Shown in pieces: positions 33,936-41,819 of a stretch of 64,000 nt of DNA (the stretch's first letter is position 1; each line of letters starts with the position of its first letter). A model generated the notes under the pieces. That model did no database searches and was not told the DNA's origin. It saw only the letters and a program-made list of their open reading frames with translations. Position numbers and translations under genes: made by a program. The DNA comes from Microlunatus speluncae. Lineage in GTDB: Bacteria; Actinomycetota; Actinomycetes; Propionibacteriales; Propionibacteriaceae. The stretch is from positions 62,001-126,000 of the forward strand of contig NZ_VKCZ01000003.1 in the NCBI RefSeq assembly GCF_009299835.1, given 5' to 3'.

Positions 33936-34730
33936 TCATCGGGCGTGTTCGACGGCCCAGTCCAGAGCCTCGTCGGCGATCTGCTGCCAGCCCTGCTGGG
34001 CCGGCAGCAGGTGGGCATAGCCCTCGTACTCCCGGATCTCGGTGATCGCCGCCGACTTGTAGTGCTTGTGGTTGGACCGCTGGATGGCCGGCGGCATGAT
34101 GTGGTCCTCGCTGCCGGAGACGAAGAGCAGCGGTGCCCGGTTGCCGTTGCGGTAGTCGACCCAGGTCTCCTGCGGTCCCGGCTGGTAGTTGGCCAGCACG
34201 CCGCCCCACAGGATCGCGCCGCTGGCCGGCACGTGATAGCGCTGATACAGCGCTGCCGACTCCTCCTCGGTGAAGGTGTTGGTGAAGGCGTAGCGCCACT
34301 CCTCCGCGGACAGCCCGACCGCCTTGTGCCGGTTCGCCGGGCTCTTCAGCACCGGGAAGGTCGACTTGAGCTGGGACAGCGGCACAACCCGGACGCCCTC
34401 GGTCGGCGCGGAGTTGAAGGTGACGCCGGCGGCCCCGAAGCCGTGGTCGAGCAGGATCTGGGTGAAGGCGCCGCCGGCCGAGTGGCCCATGATGATCGGC
34501 GGCCGGTCGAGGACCTTGATCACGCCCTCGAGCTTCTCGATGATCGCCGGCACGGTGACGTCGGCGATGATCTTGGGATCGGCCCGCAGCGCCTCGACCT
34601 CGACCTCGAAGCCCGGATAGCCCGGGGCGATCACGCGATAGCCCTTGGCCTCGAAATGGGTGATCCAGTGCTCCCAGCTGCGCGGCGTCACCCAGAAGCC
34701 GTGGACCAGCACGATGGTGTCGGGTTTCAT
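33936..34730 (-). CDS. Alpha/beta hydrolase
   Basis: 264 aa from ATG 34730. VLVHGFWVTPRSWEHWI carries the HG oxyanion motif, IIMGHSAGGAFTQILLD the nucleophile Ser, FVSGSEDHIMPP the acid and GYAHLLPAQQGWQQIA the histidine. All catalytic residues are present. It resembles actinobacterial hydrolases of the lipase/haloperoxidase-like group; no substrate can be stated. Convergent with the serine hydrolase and divergent from the GlxA-type regulator. Confidence 0.85.
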   Translation of the reverse strand: MKPDTIVLVHGFWVTPRSWEHWITHFEAKGYRVIAPGYPGFEVEVEALRADPKIIADVTVPAIIEKLEGVIKVLDRPPIIMGHSAGGAFTQILLDHGFGAAGVTFNSAPTEGVRVVPLSQLKSTFPVLKSPANRHKAVGLSAEEWRYAFTNTFTEEESAALYQRYHVPASGAILWGGVLANYQPGPQETWVDYRNGNRAPLLFVSGSEDHIMPPAIQRSNHKHYKSAAITEIREYEGYAHLLPAQQGWQQIADEALDWAVEHAR

Positions 34731-34816
34731 GCGCCGATCTTCATCCGCAGACCCACCTCCCGGCACTACGATGGGAGTCAGGTTTCCCACAGATCCGGCC
34801 ATCGGGGGTGGCGACG

Positions 34817-35806
34817 ATGGGACGTCATCGGGTCGCACTGATCGTGCTCGCCGGGACCTTCGTGCTCGACCTGGCGGTGGCCGTGCAGGTGTTCGGCCGA
34901 AGGCCGTCGGTCTTCTCCAAGATCAGACCGGAAGCCGAGGTGCCGTACGAGATCGGCATCTGCGGCCGGGCCCCGACGCCGACCTCGCTCGGGTTCACCA
35001 TCGACGACCTCGAGCCGATCAACTGGATCCGCGGCGCCGACACGGTGATCGTGCCCGGTCTGGAGGCCCCCTGGGCGCCGCAGCACCCGGCGGTGCTCGA
35101 GGCGGTCGCGGCGGCCGCCCAGGACGGGGCACGGCTGGTCTCGCTCTGCGCCGGAGCGTTCGTGCTCGGCCAGGCCGGGGTGCTGGACGGGCACCGGGCG
35201 ACGACGCACTGGGCGCTGGCCGAGGAGTTCCGTTCCCTCTTTCCGCGGGTCGAGCTGATCGAGCACGCCCTGTATGTCGACGACGGCCAGGTGTTGTCCT
35301 CGGGCGGCATGCTGGCCGCCGCCGATCTCTGCCTGTACGTGCTCGGTCAAGATCACGGCCAGGCCTATGCCAACGACGTGTCGCGGGTCCTGGTCAGTCC
35401 GCCGTACCGCGACGGCGGCCAGGCCCAGTACGCCAAGCGGCGGCCGCGATCGGTGTCCGGGCGGTTGGCGCCGATCCTGGATTGGCTCACCGAACACCTC
35501 GCCGAGCCGTTGCCCCTGGCCGAAGTGGCGGCGCGGGCGCACATGAGCCCGCGGACCCTGGAGCGCAGCTTCCGGGCCGAGACCGGCGACAGCCTGACCG
35601 TCTGGATCATCCGCCGGCGGGTCGAGCGCGCCCGCACCCTGCTCGAGGACTCCGACCTGACGCTGCTTCAGGTGGCGCATGCGGCCGGCTTCGGGACGGC
35701 CGAGTCGCTGCGCCGGCACTTCCTCACCTACACCGGCACCAACCCGCGCGCCTACCGCCGCACCTTCCGCGGCGCGGTCAGGCCTTCGGCGACACTCGAG
35801 CGATGA
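34817..35806 (+). CDS. GlxA/AraC-family transcriptional regulator
   Basis: 329 aa. ATG 34817 is preferred because GGGGGTGG lies 6 bp upstream; a GTG at 34808 also exists. The N-terminal half is a DJ-1/PfpI-like domain with VSLCAGAFVLGQAGVLDG (nucleophile elbow Cys) that senses a ligand. The C-terminal ~100 residues are an AraC domain: PLPLAEVAARAHMSPRTLER and the second HTH DLTLLQVAHAAGFGTAESLR. The family activates catabolic genes. The last 29 bp overlap the convergent TetR gene. The target is unknown; the divergent hydrolase at 33936 is the likeliest. Confidence 0.87.
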   Translation: MGRHRVALIVLAGTFVLDLAVAVQVFGRRPSVFSKIRPEAEVPYEIGICGRAPTPTSLGFTIDDLEPINWIRGADTVIVPGLEAPWAPQHPAVLEAVAAAAQDGARLVSLCAGAFVLGQAGVLDGHRATTHWALAEEFRSLFPRVELIEHALYVDDGQVLSSGGMLAAADLCLYVLGQDHGQAYANDVSRVLVSPPYRDGGQAQYAKRRPRSVSGRLAPILDWLTEHLAEPLPLAEVAARAHMSPRTLERSFRAETGDSLTVWIIRRRVERARTLLEDSDLTLLQVAHAAGFGTAESLRRHFLTYTGTNPRAYRRTFRGAVRPSATLER

Positions 35807-36344
35807 TCAACAGCAGCTCGTTCAGCTGCAGGGCCGCGGCGTCGACCTCCGCGTGATCACCGGTCAGCAACAGGTCGAACAGCAGTCCGCGCGCGGTGCC
35901 CATGGTCATCCGGGCCGTCCGCGCGCACTGATCCTCCGGCACGCCGAGCTGGCGGCAGAAGTCCTCCAGCGGTGCCAGCCAGGGGTCGATCAGGCCGCGG
36001 CGCAGCGGCCGGGCGTGCGGCTGGTCCTGCATCGCGTGCGCGGCCAGCTCGAAGAACAGCCTGCCGTGGCGCTCGCTCGCCTCGACCACCGCCTGCCAGA
36101 ACGCCAGCGACTGATCGATCGTCGGCCGGTCCGGGTCGATCATCTGTGGCAGCAGCTCGCGCTGCCGGCGTTCGACCTCGGCCACCACCGCGGCCAGCAG
36201 CCCTTCCCGGGAGCCGAAGTGATAGATCAACATCCGGTGGCTGGTGCCCAGCTGCTGGGCCAGGCCGCGCAGGCTGATGGCGCCGACCCCGGCCGCGGAC
36301 AGGTGCTCGATCGCCCGCTCCAGCAGGGCATCGCGGCCGGTCAC
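35778..36344 (-). CDS. TetR-family transcriptional regulator
   Basis: 188 aa. GTG 36344 overlaps the SRPBCC stop codon (GTGA), which fixes the start. The N-terminal HTH runs AIEHLSAAGVGAISLRGLAQ, then QLGTSHRMLIYHFGSREGLL, typical of TetR. The C-terminal ligand and dimer domain has several His and aromatic residues. It is co-transcribed with, and coupled to, the SRPBCC gene. A palindromic operator over that gene's start (36760-36775) implies this protein represses its own operon. Confidence 0.87.
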   Translation of the reverse strand: MTGRDALLERAIEHLSAAGVGAISLRGLAQQLGTSHRMLIYHFGSREGLLAAVVAEVERRQRELLPQMIDPDRPTIDQSLAFWQAVVEASERHGRLFFELAAHAMQDQPHARPLRRGLIDPWLAPLEDFCRQLGVPEDQCARTARMTMGTARGLLFDLLLTGDHAEVDAAALQLNELLLIIARVSPKA

Positions 36345-36760
36345 CGGATGGCCAGCGACCTGTCCCTGAAGCCGGCGATCTCGAGATCGAGATAGCCCTC
36401 GGACAGCTTGCCGATCAGCAGCGCGAGCAGCGGTGCCAGGAAGCCGGTCTGCTCGGCGCCGATGTAGGCCCGGGTGCCACCGGTGGTGGCCTCGACGCCG
36501 TGGATACCGACCGTCGTCAGGCCCGCCGACCTCGCGGTCCAGTCGAAGCGCCGACCTTCGTCCCACCGGGTGACCGTCCAGATCGCCTTGGGCAGTTTCG
36601 GCTGTACGACCTCGGCCCGGGCCCCGAGCCGCAGCTCGCCGTCCAGTAGTCGTACCGACGTCATGGACGCCGTCATTTCCGGCCACCGCTCGACATCGGA
36701 CATCACGGACCAGACAACGTCGACCGGGGCGTCGATGATCAACTCGCGTTCGATCTTCAT
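36341..36760 (-). CDS. SRPBCC-family protein
   Basis: About 139 aa from ATG 36760. The fold's N-terminus is plain: IERELIIDAPVDVVWSVMSDVERWPEM, followed by the RLGARAEVVQPKL and FDWTARSAGLTTVGIH strands and the long C-terminal helix. SRPBCC proteins bind hydrophobic ligands (polyketide cyclase/START-like). The start codon abuts a palindrome and has no ribosome site, so the mRNA is probably leaderless. A GTG at 36778 lies upstream of the palindrome. First gene of the SRPBCC-TetR operon. Confidence 0.82.
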   Translation of the reverse strand: MKIERELIIDAPVDVVWSVMSDVERWPEMTASMTSVRLLDGELRLGARAEVVQPKLPKAIWTVTRWDEGRRFDWTARSAGLTTVGIHGVEATTGGTRAYIGAEQTGFLAPLLALLIGKLSEGYLDLEIAGFRDRSLAIR

Positions 36761-36775
36761 GTACCAAATGGTACA
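36760..36775. promoter_or_regulatory. Probable TetR operator at the SRPBCC start
   Basis: TGTACCAAATGGTACA is a palindrome with 7-bp arms and a 2-bp centre, immediately upstream of and touching the SRPBCC start codon. Binding would block transcription start. It is the kind of site used by TetR repressors that act on their own operon. Confidence 0.6.
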
Positions 36776-36850
36776 CACAGGTTCCCGGGCCTGGTGTCGA
36801 TTTCCGGCATGCTCGTCCGTAGGGGTGGTGAAACCTACGGAAGGCAGCCC

Positions 36851-37213
36851 ATGTTGACAGAGACGTTCCCGATCATCTCGGTGCCGGATCCCGACACCGC
36901 ACTCCGCTTCTACCGCGACCTACTCGGCGGACGGGTGACCTATCAGTTCCCCGAATCCGGCCCGGCCGACTACCTCGCCCTCGACCTGGGCCCGTCCAAA
37001 CTGGGCATTGGCCGCAACCCCGAGGCGAGCGAACCGACCAACCGCTTCGCCCTCTGGATCTACGTCACCGACTGCGACGCCGCCGTCGACCACCTCCGAT
37101 CCGCCGGCGTCACGATCACCGTCGAACCCACCGACCAGCCCTGGGGCGAACGCACCGCCCAGGCCGAGGACTTCGACGGCAACACGATCCACCTCGGCCA
37201 GCCCGCCGACTGA
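36851..37213 (+). CDS. VOC-family (glyoxalase-like) protein
   Basis: 120 aa. ATG 36851 follows GGAAGG by 6 bp. Two beta-alpha-beta-beta-beta units are visible: TFPIISVPDPDTALRFYRDL begins the first, and RFALWIYVTDCDAAVDHLRS begins the second, ending AEDFDGNTIHLGQ with the metal-ligand Glu region. Proteins of this superfamily bind metal and act as dioxygenases, glyoxalases or fosfomycin- and bleomycin-type resistance proteins. The small single-domain form suggests a dimer. Divergent from the SRPBCC-TetR operon. Confidence 0.85.
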   Translation: MLTETFPIISVPDPDTALRFYRDLLGGRVTYQFPESGPADYLALDLGPSKLGIGRNPEASEPTNRFALWIYVTDCDAAVDHLRSAGVTITVEPTDQPWGERTAQAEDFDGNTIHLGQPAD

Positions 37214-37267
37214 CCCTCCGCCGCCTGCTCCCCAAACTTGTCAAAGGCAAACCAGATCACCCGACCT

Positions 37268-37314
37268 GCCCCCTTCGACAGGCTCAGGACATGCTTCGAC
37301 AAGCTCAGGGAACG
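37268..37314. repeat. Two copies of the CCTGAGCCTGTCGAAGGG family (inverse orientation)
   Basis: Cores TTCGACAGGCTCAGG at 37273-37287 and CTTCGACAAGCTCAGGGA starting at 37294 lie in direct orientation 20 bp apart, just after the VOC gene. No hairpin partner is present here, unlike the paired copies elsewhere. Confidence 0.7.
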
Positions 37315-37397
37315 AACACCCAAACGTCCCACCGCGCCACCGCCGACCAGCCCCAGGCAACCAACGCTGAGGCGGCCCGGCCTCTTCGGGTGTGCGT

Positions 37398-37636
37398 CGT
37401 CCTTCCAACGGCGACCGCTGAACCCGACCGACCCGGAAGGAAGCGGGACTGGCGGGGAGGTCTGTGCGCGAGGCTGGCTGGGTCTGGCGGGAGCACGCAC
37501 ACCCAGACCGCGGCAGCGGCACCCGGGCCGCCGCGTGCGGATGGTGGCTCGCGCACAGACCTCCCCGCCAGTCCCGCGACAGTCACCTCCAAGAACAAGA
37601 CAGAAGAAGGATTCAGCGGTCGCCGTTGGAAGGACG
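37398..37636. repeat. Nested perfect inverted duplications including the 3' end of the M48 gene
   Basis: Outer arms of 25 bp (37398-37422 and 37612-37636) are perfectly complementary. The right arm is the last codons and stop of the M48 gene, and the left arm is an extra inverted copy. Inner arms of 30 bp (37443-37472 and 37548-37577; GCGGGACTGGCGGGGAGGTC and onward) are also perfect. A third short pairing (GGTCTGG/CCAGACC) lies near the centre. The left/right spacers differ, so this is not one simple hairpin. No transposase gene and no clear target-site duplication were seen. Confidence 0.75.
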
Positions 37637-38668
37637 GCCTGCGCCCGGGCCGCTCTTCCACCAGTCGCGGACCCGGTTCGCCGCACTTCCGCTGACGCCC
37701 CCGATCACGGAGCCGGCCTTGTTCATCACCTTGAACAGCGGATCGGCGGAGGTCTGGAAGTCCTGCCGGTACGACGCCGCGGCCGCCTTCACATCTTCGC
37801 TCAGCGGCGCGTCCTTGTCCTCCGAGCGCCGTGGGTAGTTGCCGGCCAGGATGTCGGCGTAACCGTTGCCGGCCACCCACTTCTGCAGCTCGGCGGCGCG
37901 CAGGGCGGCCATCGGGTGGGTCAGGTCGGCGGTCTGCAGGATCTTCAGGAAGCTGTCCCGGATGTCACCGCCCGATTCGTACTCGGTCGCCTGGGCCAGG
38001 AAGCCGGAGACGTCCATCTCGTCCGGATCCTTGGCGCCGGCCAGGGCGGCGTGCACCCGGAGGGCGGCCTTCGGGTCCTGGCCGCAGAGCAGGCCGGCCC
38101 GGTCGCAGGACAGCTCGGACTTTCGGAACCACTCGTTCAGGCCGAGGATGATCGCCCGCAGGCCCCAGACGCCGATCGGCATCCACTGGATCGAGTTCGC
38201 GATCGCGATCAGCTGCAGCATCATCGTCCGGTAGAGCGCATGACCGGACAGCACGTGGCCGACCTCGTGGCCGATGATGAAGCGCAGCCCCTCGTGGTCG
38301 AGCAGGTCGATCATGCCGGTGGTGATCACGACGATCGGCTTGTCCAGCCCGATCGCCATCGCGTTCGGCATCGGGTCGCGGGTGACGTACAGCTCGGGTA
38401 CGGGGTCGAGGTCGAGGGTGGTGGCGCACTCGGTCAGCACCTGGTGCAGCTCCGGGAACTGGCGTGGTGACACCCGGATCGAGGTCGCCAGGAAGAGCAG
38501 CCGGACGCTGCGTTCGCCGATGGCGCCGGAGATCGCCTTGAGCACCTGATCGAAGCCGGGGATGGCCCGCAGTGCCACCAGGGCACCGCGATCGGCGGGA
38601 TGTTCGTACGCGCGCGGGCTGATGTCGGGGAATCGGATCCGGCCCGGCCGCGGGGTCTCGTCGGTCAT
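37613..38668 (-). CDS. M48-family zinc metallopeptidase
   Basis: 351 aa from ATG 38668; a GTG at 38698 is also in frame. The zinc site IIGHEVGHVLSGHAL contains HExxH, and the third ligand Glu is in NEWFRKSELSCDRAGLL (the ExxxD region of M48). An upstream conserved block is YVTRDPMPNAMAIGLDKPIVVITTG. There are no strong membrane helices, so this is a soluble Ste24/HtpX relative. It is a protease acting on proteins or peptides in the cytosol or at the membrane face; substrate unknown. The final codons (GRPSNGDR) and stop lie in the outer arm of the inverted duplication. Confidence 0.87.
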   Translation of the reverse strand: MTDETPRPGRIRFPDISPRAYEHPADRGALVALRAIPGFDQVLKAISGAIGERSVRLLFLATSIRVSPRQFPELHQVLTECATTLDLDPVPELYVTRDPMPNAMAIGLDKPIVVITTGMIDLLDHEGLRFIIGHEVGHVLSGHALYRTMMLQLIAIANSIQWMPIGVWGLRAIILGLNEWFRKSELSCDRAGLLCGQDPKAALRVHAALAGAKDPDEMDVSGFLAQATEYESGGDIRDSFLKILQTADLTHPMAALRAAELQKWVAGNGYADILAGNYPRRSEDKDAPLSEDVKAAAASYRQDFQTSADPLFKVMNKAGSVIGGVSGSAANRVRDWWKSGPGAGRPSNGDR

Positions 38669-38803
38669 GCCTCCAGAGCGTAGTCCGCGGCTGGTCACCG
38701 CCGATGATGATCAAGAACTGCCGCCGTTTCAAGACGAACCATTGACCGGCTTCCGGAGCCGGGTTTAAGCTTCCACCGAGATTCCACAGTACGGATGCAA
38801 GAT

Positions 38804-38811
38804 GTTGCAAC
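38804..38811. promoter_or_regulatory. Small palindrome upstream of the ABC operon
   Basis: GTTGCAAC, embedded in GATGTTGCAACGTGG, lies 37 bp before the binding-protein start at 38848. It may be an operator half or a core for an unlinked regulator. The 180-bp gap has no other clear site. Confidence 0.25.
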
Positions 38812-38847
38812 GTGGACTATCGAGATTCATCGAAGGAGATGAGACCG

Positions 38848-40818
38848 ATGCATGAGGGTCATCACGTGCCACGGTCGGGGGGTGCTGAGGCGCGGCGGAT
38901 GATCACCCGCAAGCGGTTCCTCGCCCTGGCCGGAATCACGACCGGCTCCGCCGGACTTGCTGGCTGCGGATTCTTCTCCATCGGCCCGGACCAGGGCGGC
39001 GGTGAGGAGAGCACGGGCCCCAAGGGCAAGGAGGCGCCGATGCTGGCCGAGCAGGTCAGCGCCGGCACGCTGCCCGCGGTCGATCAGCGGCTGCCCAAGG
39101 CGCCGCGCGTGATCGAACCGCTGGAACGGGTCGGGCAGTACGGCGGCACACTGCAGACCGTGCTGGAGAGCACCGACGCCAGCTGGCTCTGGATGACAGT
39201 GGTCCATGATCATCTGATCACCTGGGATCCGCTGTACACCAAGATCATTCCCAACATCGCCGAGTCGTTCGAGGTGGAGCAGGACGGCCGGGTGTACGTG
39301 TTCCGCCTGCGCGAGGGGATGCGCTGGTCCGACGGTGAGCCGCTCACCTCCGGCGACCTGACCTGGTGGCACGAGAACGTGCTGTTGAACGAGAAGATCA
39401 CTCCGGTCGTGCCGCGGACGCTGACCAGCAACGGCAAGCCGGTGCAGGTCTCGGCCAATGGCGACTGGGAGGTGACCTTCACCTTCGACGCTCCGAACTC
39501 GTTGTTCCTGGAGCAGATCGCGATCCACGGCCCGCCGTTCCGGCTGCTGCCGCGGCACTACCTGGAGAAGTTCCACAAGGATTTCAATGCCGAGCTCAAG
39601 GACGACTGGGCCGAGGACTTCCTGGCCAAGATCGACGAGCTGGAGAACATCGAGCTGCCGGTGCTCAGCGCCTGGGTGCCGAAGAATCCGCACGGCGACG
39701 GCGGCCGCCAGGTCTGGGAGCGCAACCCGTACTACTGGAAGACCGATCCCGACGGCAGCCAGCTGCCCTACATCGACCAGGTGGTCTTCACCTTCTTCTC
39801 CGACGAGGGGCCGCTGCTGCTGGCCGCGGCCAACGGCGACGTCGACATCTATCAACGGCAGGAGGTGACGATCCCGAAGAACCGGCCGGTGCTCAGTGAG
39901 GGGATGGAGCAGGGCGGCTACTCGTTGATCAAGGTCCGCGAGCCGAACCACAACACGATCGGGGTCTGCCTCAACCTCAACGTCAAGGACGCCGGCAAGC
40001 GGAAGATGTTTCAGAACAAGGACTTCCGGATCGGGCTGTCGCAGGCGATCAACCGGCAGCAGATCATCGATCTGGTGTATCAGCGCCAGGGCCGGCCGTG
40101 GCAGACGGCACCGCGCCCCGAGGTCCCGTTCTACACCTCGGAGGACTTCGGCACGCAGTACACCGAGTTCGATCTTGACGTCGCCCGGGAGCACTTCGCC
40201 AAGGCCGGCTACTCCGAGCTCAACGCCGACAAGCGGCTGCTCGGCGAGGGCGGCAAGCCGATCGTGATCTCCGTGCTCTGCCAGTCCCGCTATCCCGATC
40301 TGATCGACGCGATGGAGTTCGTCAAGCGGACCTGGAACGAGGTCGGGATCGAGCTCCGGATCGACACCGCGAGCCCCGAGCTGGTGTCCACCCGGATGGA
40401 GGCCAACGACTACGACTGCACCCTGGACAAGGGCGAACTCGGCTATCTCGACCTGATCGCCGACCCGCGCTGGCTGTTCGCCACCGGCGGCTCGTCGTAC
40501 GCCCCGCTGTGGTCGGCCTGGTACGAGGGCGGCGATCCGAACGAGGCGCCGCCGGAGGCGATGCAGCGGCAGATGACGATCTACCGGGAACAGGTGGTCA
40601 GCACGTCGGACCAGGCGGCCCAGTACGCGGCGATCAAGGAGATCATCGAGATCGCCCGGGACGAGTTCTGGACGATGGGGATCAGCCTGCCCGGAGATCC
40701 GTTCTGCATCAAGACCAACCGGATCCACAACGTGCCCGGCGATGATCAGATGTGGATGTCGTTCAAGTGTCCCTATCCAGCGGTCACCAACATGACGACT
40801 TACTACCTGGATAGCTGA
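38848..40818 (+). CDS. ABC transporter substrate-binding lipoprotein (SBP_bac_5)
   Basis: 656 aa. ATG 38848 lies 9 bp after AAGGAG (38833-38838). The signal is Tat-like: TRKRFLALAGITTGSAGLAG, then Cys, a lipobox. A family 5 solute-binding fold follows: YGGTLQTVLEST near the mature N-terminus, FRLREGMRWSDGEPLTSGDL, VWERNPYYWKTDPDGSQLPY and NKDFRIGLSQAINRQQIIDL. It captures a ligand outside the membrane and passes it to the two permeases. Family 5 proteins bind peptides or oligosaccharides. The glycosidase-like gene ending this operon argues for a carbohydrate here. Confidence 0.9.
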   Translation: MHEGHHVPRSGGAEARRMITRKRFLALAGITTGSAGLAGCGFFSIGPDQGGGEESTGPKGKEAPMLAEQVSAGTLPAVDQRLPKAPRVIEPLERVGQYGGTLQTVLESTDASWLWMTVVHDHLITWDPLYTKIIPNIAESFEVEQDGRVYVFRLREGMRWSDGEPLTSGDLTWWHENVLLNEKITPVVPRTLTSNGKPVQVSANGDWEVTFTFDAPNSLFLEQIAIHGPPFRLLPRHYLEKFHKDFNAELKDDWAEDFLAKIDELENIELPVLSAWVPKNPHGDGGRQVWERNPYYWKTDPDGSQLPYIDQVVFTFFSDEGPLLLAAANGDVDIYQRQEVTIPKNRPVLSEGMEQGGYSLIKVREPNHNTIGVCLNLNVKDAGKRKMFQNKDFRIGLSQAINRQQIIDLVYQRQGRPWQTAPRPEVPFYTSEDFGTQYTEFDLDVAREHFAKAGYSELNADKRLLGEGGKPIVISVLCQSRYPDLIDAMEFVKRTWNEVGIELRIDTASPELVSTRMEANDYDCTLDKGELGYLDLIADPRWLFATGGSSYAPLWSAWYEGGDPNEAPPEAMQRQMTIYREQVVSTSDQAAQYAAIKEIIEIARDEFWTMGISLPGDPFCIKTNRIHNVPGDDQMWMSFKCPYPAVTNMTTYYLDS

Positions 40819-40822
40819 GCCC

Positions 40823-41812
40823 ATGCTGAGGTACGTGGTCCGCCGGCTGCTCTACATGGTGCCGACGATCTTCCTGATCAGCCTGGTGGCGTTCTTGATC
40901 ATCTCGCTGCCGCCGGGCGACTACCTGACCACCTTGATCACCCAGATGCGGGCTCAGGGCGGCATCGATCAAGGCCGGATCGCCGCGCTGGAGCTGCGCT
41001 ACGGCCTCGATTCGCCGATCTACGTCCAGTACCTGAAGTGGATGCAGGGGATCATGGTCGGCGACTTCGGCGAGTCGTTCCAGCTCAACCGGCCGGTCAC
41101 CGAGGTGCTGGCGCAACGGCTGCCGCTGACCGTGGCGATCGCGCTCTGCACGTTGATCTTCACCTGGATCATCGCGCTGCCGGTCGGGCTGTATTCGGCG
41201 ATCCGGCAATACAAGGTCGGCGACTATCTGGCGACCACGATCGGCTTCCTCGGCCTGGCCGTGCCCAACTTCCTGATCGCGCTGGTGCTGATGTATTTCG
41301 GCTACCGGTTCTTCGGGATGAGTGTCGGCGGCCTGTTCTCGCCCGACTACGTCGATGCCCGCTGGAACATCGGCAAGATCCTCGACCTGTTGAGTCACCT
41401 CTGGGTGCCGGTGGTGGTGCTCGGCATGGCCGGCACCGCCGGCCTGATCAGGATCCTGCGCGCCAACCTGCTGGACGAGCTGCGCAAGCCGTACGTGATT
41501 GCGGCCCGGGCCCGGGGCATCCCGGAGCGAAAGGTGATCTTGAAGTATCCGTTGCGGGTGGCGATGAACCCGTTCATCTCGACGATCGGCTGGGTGCTGC
41601 CGGCCTTGGTCTCCGGCGAGGTGATCGTCGCCCAGGTGCTCTCGCTGCCGACCACCGGGCCGGTGCTGCTGAGCTCGCTGCTCAGCCAGGACATGTATCT
41701 GGCCGGATCGATCATCTTCGTCGTCTCGGTGCTCACCGTGATCGGCACCCTGTTGTCCGACTTCGCCCTGGCCTGGCTGGATCCGCGGATCCGGCTCCGG
41801 ATCTCGAGGTGA
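40823..41812 (+). CDS. ABC transporter permease (DppB/OppB type)
   Basis: 329 aa, starting 4 bp after the binding-protein stop. Six helices with the long N-terminal periplasmic loop typical of DppB: YVVRRLLYMVPTIFLISLVAF, and the loop GRIAALELRYGLDSPIYVQY. The cytoplasmic coupling loop ARARGIPERKVILKYPLRVA is the EAA motif that contacts the ATPases. It forms a heterodimer with the next permease and acts in the cytoplasmic membrane. Confidence 0.9.
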   Translation: MLRYVVRRLLYMVPTIFLISLVAFLIISLPPGDYLTTLITQMRAQGGIDQGRIAALELRYGLDSPIYVQYLKWMQGIMVGDFGESFQLNRPVTEVLAQRLPLTVAIALCTLIFTWIIALPVGLYSAIRQYKVGDYLATTIGFLGLAVPNFLIALVLMYFGYRFFGMSVGGLFSPDYVDARWNIGKILDLLSHLWVPVVVLGMAGTAGLIRILRANLLDELRKPYVIAARARGIPERKVILKYPLRVAMNPFISTIGWVLPALVSGEVIVAQVLSLPTTGPVLLSSLLSQDMYLAGSIIFVVSVLTVIGTLLSDFALAWLDPRIRLRISR

Positions 41813-41819
41813 GTTGATC

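Noticed and set aside
37398..37636. Insertion sequence or MITE
   Set aside because: No transposase, no flanking target duplication, and the outer arm is just the 3' end of the M48 coding sequence; an inverted duplication explains it better.
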